Shown piece after piece: positions 37,001 through 48,596 of a stretch of 64,000 bases of DNA. The stretch is taken from assembly GCF_025024155.1 (NCBI RefSeq), contig NW_026251812.1, positions 39,777 through 103,776 of the forward strand, in the 5' to 3' direction. The number at the start of each line of letters is the position of its first letter. The first letter of the stretch is position 1. The notes under the pieces were generated by a model. The model was given only the letters and a program-made list of their open reading frames with translations, did no database searches and was not told where the DNA came from. The translations under genes were made by a program, and so were the position numbers. Origin of the DNA: Gamsiella multidivaricata (taxonomy: Eukaryota > Mortierellomycota > Mortierellomycetes > Mortierellales > Mortierellaceae).

Positions 37001-37501
37001 ATGGGAGATTGCAGGGACGCTCGGCAAGGATAATTTCTCGAATCTTGTGGCACTCGATGTTGTGGTTGCTCAGTCGATCTCGAACTGTGGCAGCGAGGAG
37101 CGGTCCAAGAAGCTATATGGTAGCATCATTTTGGTTGGTGGAGGCGGTATGGTCCAAGGATTTGACCGTGTGCTTGAGGACCGGTAAGCGGAGATCCCTT
37201 GTTGTTTTTCGTGTTTTTCGATACTGTTTCTATCAAAAACGCTTTCCATCTGACGATGAGCTTCTGGATAAACCTTTGTAGATTATTTCAAGCCTTGCCA
37301 GCAACTCTGACCACGGTTGAGAAGGTGGAGGTACTGCCCTCGCCGCGTGATATGGACCCACGGTTGCTGGTATGGAAAGGAGCGTCTGTGTTGGGCAAGC
37401 TGGAGACGGCCAAGGAGCTGTGGATCAAACCATTAGAGTGGGAGCTGATGGGACGCAAGGCTCTCCGGGACAAGTCTCTCTTTGTCTGGAGCAAGGACTG
37501 A
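34037..37501 (+). CDS. ARP8: Actin-related protein 8 (INO80 chromatin-remodelling complex)
   Basis: Nuclear actin-related protein expected to sit in the INO80 remodeller's actin module and bind nucleosomes or linker DNA. Exons: 34037-34801, 34903-35262, 35366-35575, 35689-35862, 35959-36444, 36540-36647, 36747-37183 and 37282-37501 (919 aa). A low-complexity, acidic N-terminus of about 250 residues precedes the actin fold. Fold landmarks: SSNAGKKIIVIHPGSRILRIG (first phosphate-loop strand), HYALLVIPDLY, ESVCAAYGAGVSTACVVDIG (phosphate 2), LKYGGDDITRCF, and YGSIILVGGGGMVQGF near the C-terminus. These match Arp8 rather than actin or Arp4-7. A 75-residue Ala/Pro/Thr-rich insertion (after NTKKNTAAAAAAVAAAR) lies in exon 7. 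The start at 34037 (ATGGAAGATG) is the first ATG; an upstream TTG in frame is not used. Confidence 0.93.
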
Positions 37502-37548
37502 AGTAAGGAATAGAAAGGAGGAACGCGTCTCTGTCGGTCGTGAAGAAT

Positions 37549-37554
37549 AATAAA
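37549..37554 (+). terminator. Poly(A) signal AATAAA of ARP8
   Basis: AATAATAAAG lies 48 bp after the stop codon. Confidence 0.5.
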
Positions 37555-38304
37555 GCGCGTTGTTCAAGAACCTCGTACTCCATGCGATCAGAAGTATTGT
37601 TTGCTCTGCTTCCTTGTGAAAACAAGGTGATCAAGGATCGTGGAGGTGCGCGCTATTTTTTTTGACTTTGATGAGGAGATGAGGGGACAGACCACATGGA
37701 ACTGTCCAATTGCTCATCCATTGCACTGGTTTCAAAATAATATATAGCCATGTGTAACTTGCGACCCTTGAAAAGCGGAGGAAATCAGCTAATTCACCCA
37801 ACAACTCACTTACGCCTGTCTTTAACGGCGTCGTGCTCAGCTGCTGAGCTATCGGCACTTCAAATACACACCCGTATCTTTTTTTCATATATAGATCAGG
37901 CCGTGGTTTAAGATGCACTGTTTTGATAAATAGGTGCTGATGTTACCCTGTTTTCCGGTTCAAATAGACATAGATCTAAAGGTACGATGTAGAACACCTT
38001 TGCTGTGTCGACAACACAGAATCCGTCGCTATTACTGCAGGGAACAACATAATCAAGCTATTCAACCCTGGCTGAATAGTAGAAAACTGCATGTAAAATT
38101 TGGTATGCGCTCTTTTTTAACCTTTGTTCAGGTGTTCAGCACTTCTGTCTAACAGAACTGATCAACTGGCATCCATGTCTTTGTGAACGTGTGGTTGGCT
38201 GCCCTTACAGAGGAAGGGCGTCACCAAGTACTTGTTATGACATCGCTGCCAATCTCGATAGCCTTTTTTGCATGAGCTTGGCTCGTATAGCAAACACAAT
38301 ATGT

Positions 38305-38310
38305 TTTATT
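38305..38310 (-). terminator. Poly(A) signal AATAAA of PRMT3
   Basis: Minus-strand AATAAA lies 28 bp after the stop codon at 38338. Confidence 0.5.
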
Positions 38311-38337
38311 ATGAGATTCTATGTTGAATTGTCCTTT

Positions 38338-40524
<2,187 letters not shown>

Positions 40525-41870
40525 GTTGAGATTGCTATGGAGGATGGAATTAGGAATCGAGCGAGGAGCAGAGCAAGGACTGACGACAAGACTCTGCTGC
40601 TTTGCTGGGGAAGGGGGAGCACAAAAAAAAAAAAAAAAAAAAAAAAAGAGAGAGAGAAACAAGCCACATAAACATTTGTTGCCACCAATTTAAAAAAGGT
40701 TGAGCAGACAGTTTCGATTTTCAGGAACGGAGTTATCAGCATTGCCCAAGATTATGATAAATAGAAGATTTTATTCCTTCAGTAAAATATCAGTAGCACG
40801 TCTTGAAAAGATGTGGATAGGCCCGTTATTGAAGCAGTGAATTCGAGGATGAGATCAAGGCTCCAAATATAAAGACTGGCCAAGGTATACGGGTATGTTG
40901 GAAGCGAGTATTTAATGTAATCTCCTTCGCCTCGATGAGTTGTTGGACCGCAAGCGATATGGAGCTGTAAAAATATCCAATTACCTTCATCTCTGATACC
41001 TAGGCAGACAGTTGTCGTAGTTGGCTTATACTGCTTTCGAATGCTTCTCCTTTGATTCGCTTGGTAAAGTCGTTGTCCATTCCGCTGATAATACGGATCT
41101 GCTTAATCATATCGAAGACTTGATACCTGGTGTATATGTGGTTCAACATCTCGGACAAGGGCGCGAATACCGTTGAACAACAAGCTCCAATCTGTGGATA
41201 CTGTTATGGTTGCAGATTATCGGACAAACATCAGCTTCAAAGTGAAGTTAATAATCGCCACGGCTCCCAAGACTGTCTAAGTGAGGACTCTCCAATATGT
41301 GTCAAATGTTTCATACGGTGCCTTCGTTGTGTTCCACTCTCCTGGCGTGCGAGATGCCCCCCTGTCTAGACATATACCGTTCCTGGAAGTCGGCCCGAAT
41401 GGCCCATATACTCTTGTCTGATAAATGCACATGCATCGGTGGTAAACGAAATCAGGAATGACAACGACAAAAAACCCACTCATAATATGCCAAGAGCCTA
41501 TATGTCGCTCGCTGTAGCAGGTCTAGGTCCGTGGTAGCCTTGATTTTTTTTTTTTTTTGGAGTTAGACACTGGTCCCTTTCGTTGATCTCCCTTTACACC
41601 GCCTACCCTCTTTCGCAACCCAAAGCACATATCCTTTGGTTCACATACTAGGCTGTTACCATGCTTTTTCTATTCGGGCAAATACATTACAGAACTCCGG
41701 GGAAGCACGAGTCTTCCCCCTGTTGCAGAACGTCTGCAGCCGTGATGTGTGTTTAAGGTTGTTTTTTTTTTGGCAAAGGGTCAATGCGTGGGCGAGCGCG
41801 CACAGATAATGTGGGAAACTGTACAGAATGACAACTGGCGCGTGGAGTTGAGCTGATAGGGATCAGGGTA
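40525..41870. other. Intergenic: PRMT3 promoter up to the Tc1/mariner element
   Basis: Contains the A25 tract (40623-40647) and short T runs at 41543-41558 and 41761-41770. No gene recognised; the short frames around 41130-41480 show no domain. Confidence 0.45.
40623..40647. repeat. A25 homopolymer tract
   Basis: Twenty-five A on the plus strand, followed by a short GA repeat; it lies in the upstream region of PRMT3. Confidence 0.95.
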
Positions 41871-41912
41871 CAGTGCCTTCCCAAAAATTATGAGACTAAG
41901 GATTTTAGAATG
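41871..41912. repeat. Left imperfect terminal inverted repeat of Tc1/mariner element
   Basis: Begins CAGTGCCTTCCC and includes ATGAGACTAAGG at 41890-41901, matched in inverted orientation near 43040-43058. Confidence 0.7.
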
Positions 41913-41931
41913 GGATGACAATTCATTCGGA

Positions 41932-42941
41932 CTAGTAGCGGGTTGAGCCTCCTTCGGCTTTCAGTACCGCACCTACTCTTTTGTCCATGGAGGCTACGAG
42001 ATTTGCGATGGTTTCTGAGGGTATCTTTTATTATTCCTCATGAAGGGTGGCTATCATCTCTTCTTTGCTAGTTAGTCTTCTAGAACGACGGTTGAGACGA
42101 TTCTTGAGAATTGATCAGATGTGCTCGATGGTGTTAGGATCAGGAGAATTAGCTGGCCACATCATCTTCTGAACGCTGTTCCTCAACCGCCAACTGTTCG
42201 CGTGCTTACTTGTATGAACTGGCGCGTTATCTTCCATGAAAAGGGTGTTCTTCACTTGCGGCATGAACTTCTTCAATTCCTTCTCATACACCGTGTTGAT
42301 GAATCCCGGTCCTTTATTGTTGTCGCCGTTGATAATGAAGATCTGATTTTTTCCCCTCTCGCGATTGCTCCCCATACCATAATTTTCGTTCTTCCACTCC
42401 GAAGACGAGGTTGGATGTTTTCTGGAGGATACTTCTCTTCTTTAGTACGCCATATGCGGATCGTCCTGAAGCCTTTGCCTATTTCGAAGCAAGACTCATC
42501 AGACCAAATGACTCTTTCCCAGTCAATCCAGGTCTACTTTTCTTTATCTCGCGCAAATGCTAATCGGGCCTCAACATGCCTTGGCTCTAAACGAGGTTTC
42601 TTGACGGCAACGCGACAAAAGATCCCGCTGTTATGGAGAGCTCTGCGTATTGTGTTCTTGGAAACAGGCTTGGGCGACTCTGCAACTATCTCTTGAAGAG
42701 TCATACGGTTGTCGCTCTTGACCCTGTTGACAAGCTGCTCGACATCTGGTTCTCTAAGAATTGGTGGTCTTCCAGGTTGCTTCTTGGGAACAACGGTGCC
42801 GTCTTTATCCCACTTTTTTACTATCGAAAGGACTGTCTTGATGCTGAGATTGTGTTTTTTGGCAATGTTGGATGGGGTCACACCAGCCTCGTAGGCTCCA
42901 ATGATACGACCCTTGAGTTCGACAGAATGGTGTTTGGGCAT
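41932..42941 (-). pseudogene. Broken Tc1/mariner transposase
   Basis: The intact N-terminal piece (42941-42534) begins MPKHHSVELKGRIIGAYEAG and holds paired helix-turn-helix motifs (NIAKKHNLSIKTVLSIV; MTLQEIVAESPKPVSKNTIRRAL). It is cut by TAG at 42534-42536. The frame then carries the first catalytic aspartate region (VIWSDESCFE) and shifts near 42340-42360. It continues in a second frame (INGDNNKGPGFINTVYEKEL; MEDNAPVHTS, with the second aspartate; SPDPNTIEHI) to a TGA at 42115-42117 and a double TAA at 42028-42033. The remnant ends at 41932. At least four nonsense codons and one frameshift make the copy inactive. DD34-type spacing is suggested but not measured. Confidence 0.88.
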
Positions 42942-43044
42942 GGTGGTGGGATGCTGGAATAATGGAGTGGAAGAAAGATAATGACCAAGAGGTTTTACAA
43001 TGGCTTATTGAACCAGTCTACGGGCTCATTTCAGTCGTATTCTA

Positions 43045-43096
43045 AACCCTAGTCTCATGTACCAGATATAAAAAGTTCGTTAAACGAAGGCACCTT
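43045..43096. repeat. Right imperfect terminal inverted repeat of Tc1/mariner element
   Basis: Contains the inverse of ATGAGACTA at 43050-43058 and of GTGCCTTCG near 43085-43093. It also holds a small internal palindrome TTCGTTAAACGAA. Confidence 0.65.
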
Positions 43097-43728
43097 GAGT
43101 TCAACACCATCCTGCCCTTTTTTTTTTTATTCGACATGGCCTCCTAGAGGGAACATATCAGTGTCGGTTTCCTAATATACAGCCCTTGAGACTAATATTA
43201 TCTTGCTCTATGGATATTAAACTGTCTGTTTCCTTCCTGCGGGTGTATGCGTCATGACGGCGGTATGGACAGTATGTCTGCATAATGATCAAAGAATTAT
43301 GTCTTTTAGATTTCTAAGGTTTTGGTAAGTGTACTGAGTTGGAGCTATTTCGAAAGTTTTTTTTTTTTTTCTTTTCCACGTCCACACTGGCTAGTGGAAA
43401 AATCGAGCCTCACTACCGGCAAGGACTGGGCGGCTGGGAAAGGTTCACATAAAGGATGGTTTATTTTTCATCTAGGTGGCGTCGATTGTTGAGCATGCGC
43501 CATAATGCGAGCAAACATCTATTTCGGATCTTTGTCTTCCTTGACATTTATAACCATTCGAGTAAAATCCGTATATTCGATTCAACTAACCCCATGAACT
43601 AACCACGACTCTTGATAGGCTAAAGCACAACCGTATTGTAAAATGAAGCAATACGAAGCGTGCATATTTGCGACATGATGCCCGAGAAAGTCGTAATACT
43701 AACCATTGCATCTGAGCTGGACTAGCTT
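43097..43728. other. Gene-poor DNA right of the Tc1/mariner element
   Basis: AT-rich with T-runs at 43121-43128 and 43358-43370. No gene or repeat recognised. Confidence 0.45.
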
Positions 43729-44010
43729 ATGGCTGGAGATACAATGCAGACGTATTGGACATTCAAGTAAGTAAACTCTTCACATTGCTTGTTGGTGTGA
43801 CAGTGGATCTGTTGTCGATGCAGCATACTGACTCCACATCAATCACACTGGACGCTTGTATTTCGACCCAGTAAAATCGGGAAAGCCGAGCTCAGCGCCC
43901 AGATGCCTGAGGTGATCGATCCCGAAATGGTGGATGCAGATGTTCCCGGGGAACCTTTCAGTCCCATACACTCGGATAATGAACTGTATCATTCAGTTTC
44001 GTGTGGATAA
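43729..44010 (+). CDS. Possible tiny two-exon gene (74 aa), function unknown
   Basis: Exon 1 43729-43766 (ATGGCTGGAGATAC...) ends at AA|GTAAGT. A 57-bp intron ends at GATGCAG, and exon 2 43824-44010 ends at TAA. Joined, it encodes 74 residues: MAGDTMQTYWTFN, then a hydrophilic tail with SKIGKAELSAQMPEVIDPEM and PGEPFSPIHSDNELYH. An in-frame stop directly precedes the ATG. The donor is a perfect consensus and the amino-acid composition looks coding-like. Against it: no homologue recognised, a short intron, and a position in gene-poor DNA. It could also be the end of a longer gene or a fragment of one. Confidence 0.35.
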
Positions 44011-44454
44011 GCACTGAAGGTGAACTATGGTTGGATAGGTTATACATTTCGATATTGAGTATTAGAAGCTGCCTCAATCAAGTTTGTAATAAAAAACTTC
44101 GTTTCCTCTAGAACTGGAATGAGTCGGACTCACTCGCATAATCCAATTCCACACTCTAAAATTTGCTCCGCATCTTGCAGTCTCAGTAATAGCGGAGGAC
44201 AAAATTGCTTCGCCCATTTTTACGTGCTCAACAAAGCAAGAGTCAATTATTATGGGACCCCTATGAAGGAAGTTGTGCTTTGGAGATGATTATGCCTGCC
44301 CGTATCATTCCTTGCCAAAAGGCAATGGAACTTGTAATAAAGCTTTATCCGATTTCATTTTTTATTTTTTCTCATATGATTATGTTACAACAAAAAAGGG
44401 TAAAAACCACTAGCCTACAGCAAGGAAGGCATTGTGCATCGTCTCTGCATATTT
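44011..44454. other. Intergenic: 3' flank of the epsin gene
   Basis: 444 bp without a recognisable gene; contains the epsin poly(A) signal on the minus strand. Confidence 0.45.
44361..44366 (-). terminator. Poly(A) signal AATAAA of epsin gene
   Basis: Minus-strand AATAAA within an A-rich stretch, 89 bp after the stop codon. Confidence 0.45.
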
Positions 44455-47400
44455 TCAGAACAAGGTATTGCTGCTGAACGCTCCGTTGCTCGTGTTGTTC
44501 TGTCCCGATGAAAACTGGCCAAATGAACCTCCGTTCATGGCTCCGAATCCAGTCGTCTGTGATGACAGGAACCCATTGTTAGCCCGTCCGTTCTGCGCTG
44601 ACATCTGGAACGGATTGTTGGTGGCACTTCGGCTCAGAGAGCTGCCGGCGTCTCCAATGTCGATCAACGAGTTGCTGATGTTGCTATTGTTGTTGCCGCC
44701 GAGACCCTGGAAAGGGTTGGCAACGCCTCCACCAGTGCTGCTGGTGCTACGATCGCTCATTCCAAAGCTGTGATGACTATGGAATGTCGCAATGTAAAAA
44801 GCATGTTCAGGGTTAGCCGGTCATGGACAATAGGGTCCGCAATAGAATATGATGAGTAACGTCCTTGGTTATGCACTTACGCAGGAACACGAAGCTGGCC
44901 AATGTTTCCGAACGTGTCCATGCCATCCTCTCGGTTCGAAAGGGCCATTGCCAACGCGGCGTATTTCTCGTCATTGAGACTGGGGCCCTTTGTCGTCGCC
45001 TAATTTGATAAAGATAGCTCCAGTTATTGACCTCTTTACACAGCGAAGTAGAGATGATAGAAAGATGATGGCAAGACTTACGGGCTGACTCATAGCAGGA
45101 GAGCCAGTGGCCATGGAATTCTGGAGGAAAGCGAGTTCGCCAAGCGGGTTGTTGTTACTGCTGCTGTTGCTATTGTTGTTATTAAAGCCGGTATTGTTGT
45201 TATTGATACCATTGCCGAAACCGCTGTTGAGGCCGCCATTGGGGTTAAACCCGTTAGTGCCATTAGCATTGAAGGGCTGTCCGGTCATGGCCGGCTTCTG
45301 TGCAAAGGCGCTGAATGGATTATTGGATCCCATCGCAGGGGCGCCTGTCATCTGTGGAGTGAGCTGTTGCTGGTATGGGTTGTTCATTGTGTTTAAGAAC
45401 GCCATCTGCTGCTGTTGCTGCAGCTGCTGCTGCATCATCTGTTGCTGCATTAACTGTTGTTGCTGTTGTTGCTGCTGTTGAAGCTGCTGTTGCTGGAACT
45501 GCATGTAAGGGTTGTTGAATCCAGTCGGCTGTTGCTGAAGGAAATTGGGGTCGTTATTGGGGTCGTTCATGGGAGAGAAGGTGCCGAAATTGTTGCTGTT
45601 GCTGTTACCACTGTTCTGTCCACCAAAGTCATTGCCGAAAAAGTCAAAGTTGTTTTGTTGGTCGTATTTGTTGACGGGCCTAGAAAGTGCAACCGACGCT
45701 TGAGATCAGTATCCGCCAAATGAGCTCGATAGTTGATCCAAATGTCTCGCCTTGATCTTAATATGACACTTACTTCGAGTCTGCCTCCCAGTCCTCAGTG
45801 AGGGAGAGCTCGTTATACTTTTCGACAGTCTTGATTCTGTCCTGCTCCTCCTTCTTGCTCAATTCCAGTGCCTTCTGAAGATCATCCTCCTCGCTATGGT
45901 GTTATCCACAGTCGAAACGAAGCATAAGTCATCAGGGTCGTAGTGTAACCAAAACATTCATCGCAGCATGGCATGGGGATACAGCCCAGTCGAAAGTTCA
46001 CGCACCTAGTTCGGTTTTTGTTGTTCGTGCTCTGCGCCATCCGTCTGCTTTCTTCAAGAGCCCGCTGTAGGTCGCGATCATCATCACCCAATCCTGGACG
46101 GTCGTATACAGGCGTGTCCCCATCGTAATCTCCTGGAGCTCTTCCGCTCATACGATCGCGCATGGCATTTCGAGACCGTCGCTCCTCCTTCAAGCGAGCC
46201 TCATCAGAAAGTAATGCTGTGATATCTTTGGCCTTCTGGCGGACTGTGATTACCAACATAGAGAACAATCAGTCAGCTCATAGATCGATTCCGATATTGC
46301 CAGACAAGTAGAGACCAAATCCGACTGGACGTTCTCGCTAACCATTAGAGCCTTGATCCTTGCCCTCTTCATCAATATACTGGAACTCCTTCAAAGTCTT
46401 GACGATGTATAAATTTTCGCGTGCATACTTGACCACATTTTCAGATCCTGTTAGAAGAGAAACAGGTGTTCATCAGTAACCGAATCATGCTGAAAAAAAA
46501 AAAAGTCGGATTGAGCTCGTTCAGGATTCGAAAACAAGGCGTGTGCCGTTACACACCAACATGGAGCAAGTAATCCAGAACAGTCAGCGCCTAAGTAAAG
46601 AGAAATAGAGTAGACGATTAGGCAATCAACAGACAAGGAACCGAATGCAGAGGGTTTCTTCGCCTCCTTGATATGAGCTGCAGTGGCAGCTGTAAATTAA
46701 ATACGAAAAAGAGGCGGCAATGGCCCGATGGCGTTTTTATGCATGTCCCTCCCTCCTTCGCCTTATCATCTACACACAAGCAACATAAGCATTTTCGTCG
46801 TCTCCCAAGCCCGTGCTGGATTTCTCGCGGTCTCTTGGGTAGTCTTACTCTCGGTGTCGCTCTCTGTGCGCAAAGCCGTGCTCAAAAAGAGTTCTCTGTC
46901 CAAGTCCCGAGTCACTTGCAGCATGGCACAAGAAAAAAAAAAAAAAAAAAGAAAGTGTCCGATAAGGTCTTACCTTGAAGACATGTCGCCAATTCTTTCC
47001 CTTGTCATTCATGCGCTTGTCCAGAATCTCCATGATCTCGAGGAATTCTTGCCTGCGTAATGAGGAAGCGGAACAGGGCAGAAAGCAAAGAAATAGCCAT
47101 ATTGCTATTAGTCGTTGTCCCTTCCTTCACCTGAGACAGACAGAAATGAGGTCACTCTAGCTGCGATTCCTTCCGGCACTCACTGGTGAAAAGTCGCTCT
47201 GGCCAGCTCGTTCATTTGTGTCCCACTGGGTCCCCAAGGGTCATTGGAGGTCGCCTCTCGAACCTTGGCCTGAATTTCGCTGTAGCCCTTGGAGAAGTTT
47301 TTGCTGCAGGGCAATGAAGAATGAAGTCAGGTTCAATTGTTCAGGAGGGGGAGTTTTTTTTTTTTTTTTTTTTTCCACGTTCAGTCTTGGCGGCAACTGG

Positions 47401-47481
47401 CGGCGGTAGGGGACGATGAAGAGGGTCAACATACATGGAACGCAGAGTGCTCTTGGCGGCATATTTTGGAGTGGCAGCCAT
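44455..47481 (-). CDS. Epsin (ENTH-domain endocytic adaptor, Ent1/Ent2 type)
   Basis: Clathrin adaptor that binds PI(4,5)P2 and ubiquitinated cargo at endocytic sites. Exons: 47481-47435, 47303-47184, 47052-46974, 46590-46557, 46447-46343, 46243-46006, 45893-45774, 45679-45082, 44999-44881 and 44776-44455 (593 aa). The ENTH domain (about 12-145) reads KNFSKGYSEIQAKVREATSN, DPWGPSGTQMNELARATF, LDYLLHVGSENVVKYAREN. Two ubiquitin-interacting motifs follow: DDDRDLQRALEESRRMA (about 182-198) and SEEDDLQKALELSKKEE (about 208-224). A Gln/Asn-rich region (about 295-440) holds a long interrupted poly-Q. NPF motifs for EH-domain partners occur three times (NNPFSAF, ANPFQGL, NNPFQMS). Two introns hold long A/T runs. 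Ten exons make it the most fragmented gene of the window. Confidence 0.94.
45405..45500. repeat. CAG/CAA-type trinucleotide tract (poly-Q of epsin)
   Basis: Interrupted TGC/TTG repeat on the plus strand, encoding a poly-Q with Leu and Met interruptions on the minus strand. Confidence 0.85.
46933..46950. repeat. A18 tract in an epsin intron
   Basis: Eighteen A on the plus strand inside the intron between 46973 and 46591. Confidence 0.9.
47354..47374. repeat. T21 tract in epsin intron 1
   Basis: Twenty-one T on the plus strand inside the first intron (47434-47304). Confidence 0.9.
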
Positions 47482-48596
47482 GGTGCTAATAAGAGTTCAG
47501 TGCGTGGGATAGCGTGGGTGTGGTGGGAGTGAGAAAGTGCAAGAGAGTGTCCGTTGGAGGAGGAGGAGTGTAAAAAAAGCAGTCGACGGTTGGGAAGGGC
47601 ACTAATGTGCTCCTGCTTGGCTGTTGGTGCGGGAGAGAAGAGAGAGGAGGGAAAGAGATTAAAGAAAAGAGAGAGAGAGAGAGAGAGAGAGAAAGATCGC
47701 CGTTTCTGTGTGTTGTTGGTGCTTTGTCGTTCAGCCGTGCGGACGGAGGGGCGGAGGGAGAGAGGGAGGGAGAGAGTAAAGAAAAGCGGGAAAGAACAAA
47801 GAACAGTGGAGCGGCGAGGCTATTCGAGACTCAAAATGAGGTCACCAAGGCCACTAAAATCGAAGGGTTCTTTTTGTACCCGCTCTTTTTCTTTTCTTTC
47901 TTTTGTGTGTCTGCAGTAGCATGTCCTTTTCGCGCCCTCGTTGTGAGCCGGCGTTCTCTTTTCCATTCTCTTGTCTGCCTACACGCGCAGCGCCCGACCC
48001 GTATCTGGAAAACCAACCCTGGTGTGCTCCACCTCCACCTAGGTCTGAGGGTGAAAGAACTCGCAGGAATACAATGAGTCGAAATCTGGATCAAGAACCC
48101 CAGTATCTGATCGCCCCTGATGCCCATAAAGACGTTACCACCATTAACTGTCCTAGACTATAGAGATCCCTAAATGTCTTTGAAAACTAATTGGTCTTTT
48201 CGCCCGTTGTTGAGCATAACCAACAACAACAAAGCCCATGATGCTCTTACGACAAATCGCTGGTGCCACCAACGAAATTATATCTTTACCATCGACCTCG
48301 TCCCTGGACAAGATAGGTCGACATGGTCCTATTTTTCTGCGTTCGTACACGTCCTGCTATCCGTCTGGGGGTTTTCATATCTCACCTGTATTCATCTGCA
48401 TTGTTTTTCACAGCAACACCTGTACAGCCCCTGCCTTGAACCGGAGAGACAATGACGCGCTTTGTGTGCCGCATTATCTCGCAGAAACGCGTGAACGCGT
48501 GTAAGCTGAGCAATGAATATATTATTGAAATACCCCTGTGGTCTATGCGAAACAGTCTATAGGTTATATATGATATTGTTGTGGTATCCATCATCA
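47482..48596. other. Intergenic: epsin promoter and decarboxylase 3' flank
   Basis: Purine-rich on the plus strand from 47540 to 47800, including a (GA)12 repeat. No gene recognised; frames of about 120-156 codons here read Arg/Glu/Lys simple sequence. Confidence 0.45.
47669..47692. repeat. (GA)12 microsatellite
   Basis: Uninterrupted GA dinucleotides about 190-210 bp upstream of the epsin start codon. Confidence 0.95.

Larger units (their letters stand above)
37502..38337. other. Intergenic region between convergent ARP8 and PRMT3 genes
   Basis: 836 bp between facing stop codons, mostly AT-rich. A sequence at 37830-37870 on the minus strand resembles a tRNA D-arm but does not fold into a tRNA (see rejected items). 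Confidence 0.45.
41871..43096 (-). mobile_element. Decayed Tc1/mariner DNA transposon
   Basis: About 1.2 kb. The left end begins after a TA at 41869-41870 with CAGTGCCTTCCC, a typical Tc1-type terminus. The right end, read on the minus strand, carries GGTGCCTTCG. Both ends share ATGAGACTA followed by (A/G)GG(A)TTTTAGAAT, but at different distances from the terminus (about 19 bp on the left, about 38 bp on the right). No TA is evident at the right edge. The single transposase frame is broken. Exact right boundary is uncertain by a few bases. Confidence 0.85.

Noticed and set aside
37800..37880. tRNA-like sequence on the minus strand (TAGCTCAGCAGCTGAGC)
   Set aside because: The D-arm lacks the GG of the loop, no anticodon stem pairs, the T-arm lacks GTTCGA, and the acceptor ends do not pair. 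It is not a tRNA gene and only perhaps a relic.
47554..48077. Plus-strand frames over the (GA)n region
   Set aside because: They read Arg/Glu/Lys simple sequence from the microsatellite and purine-rich DNA and show no domain.
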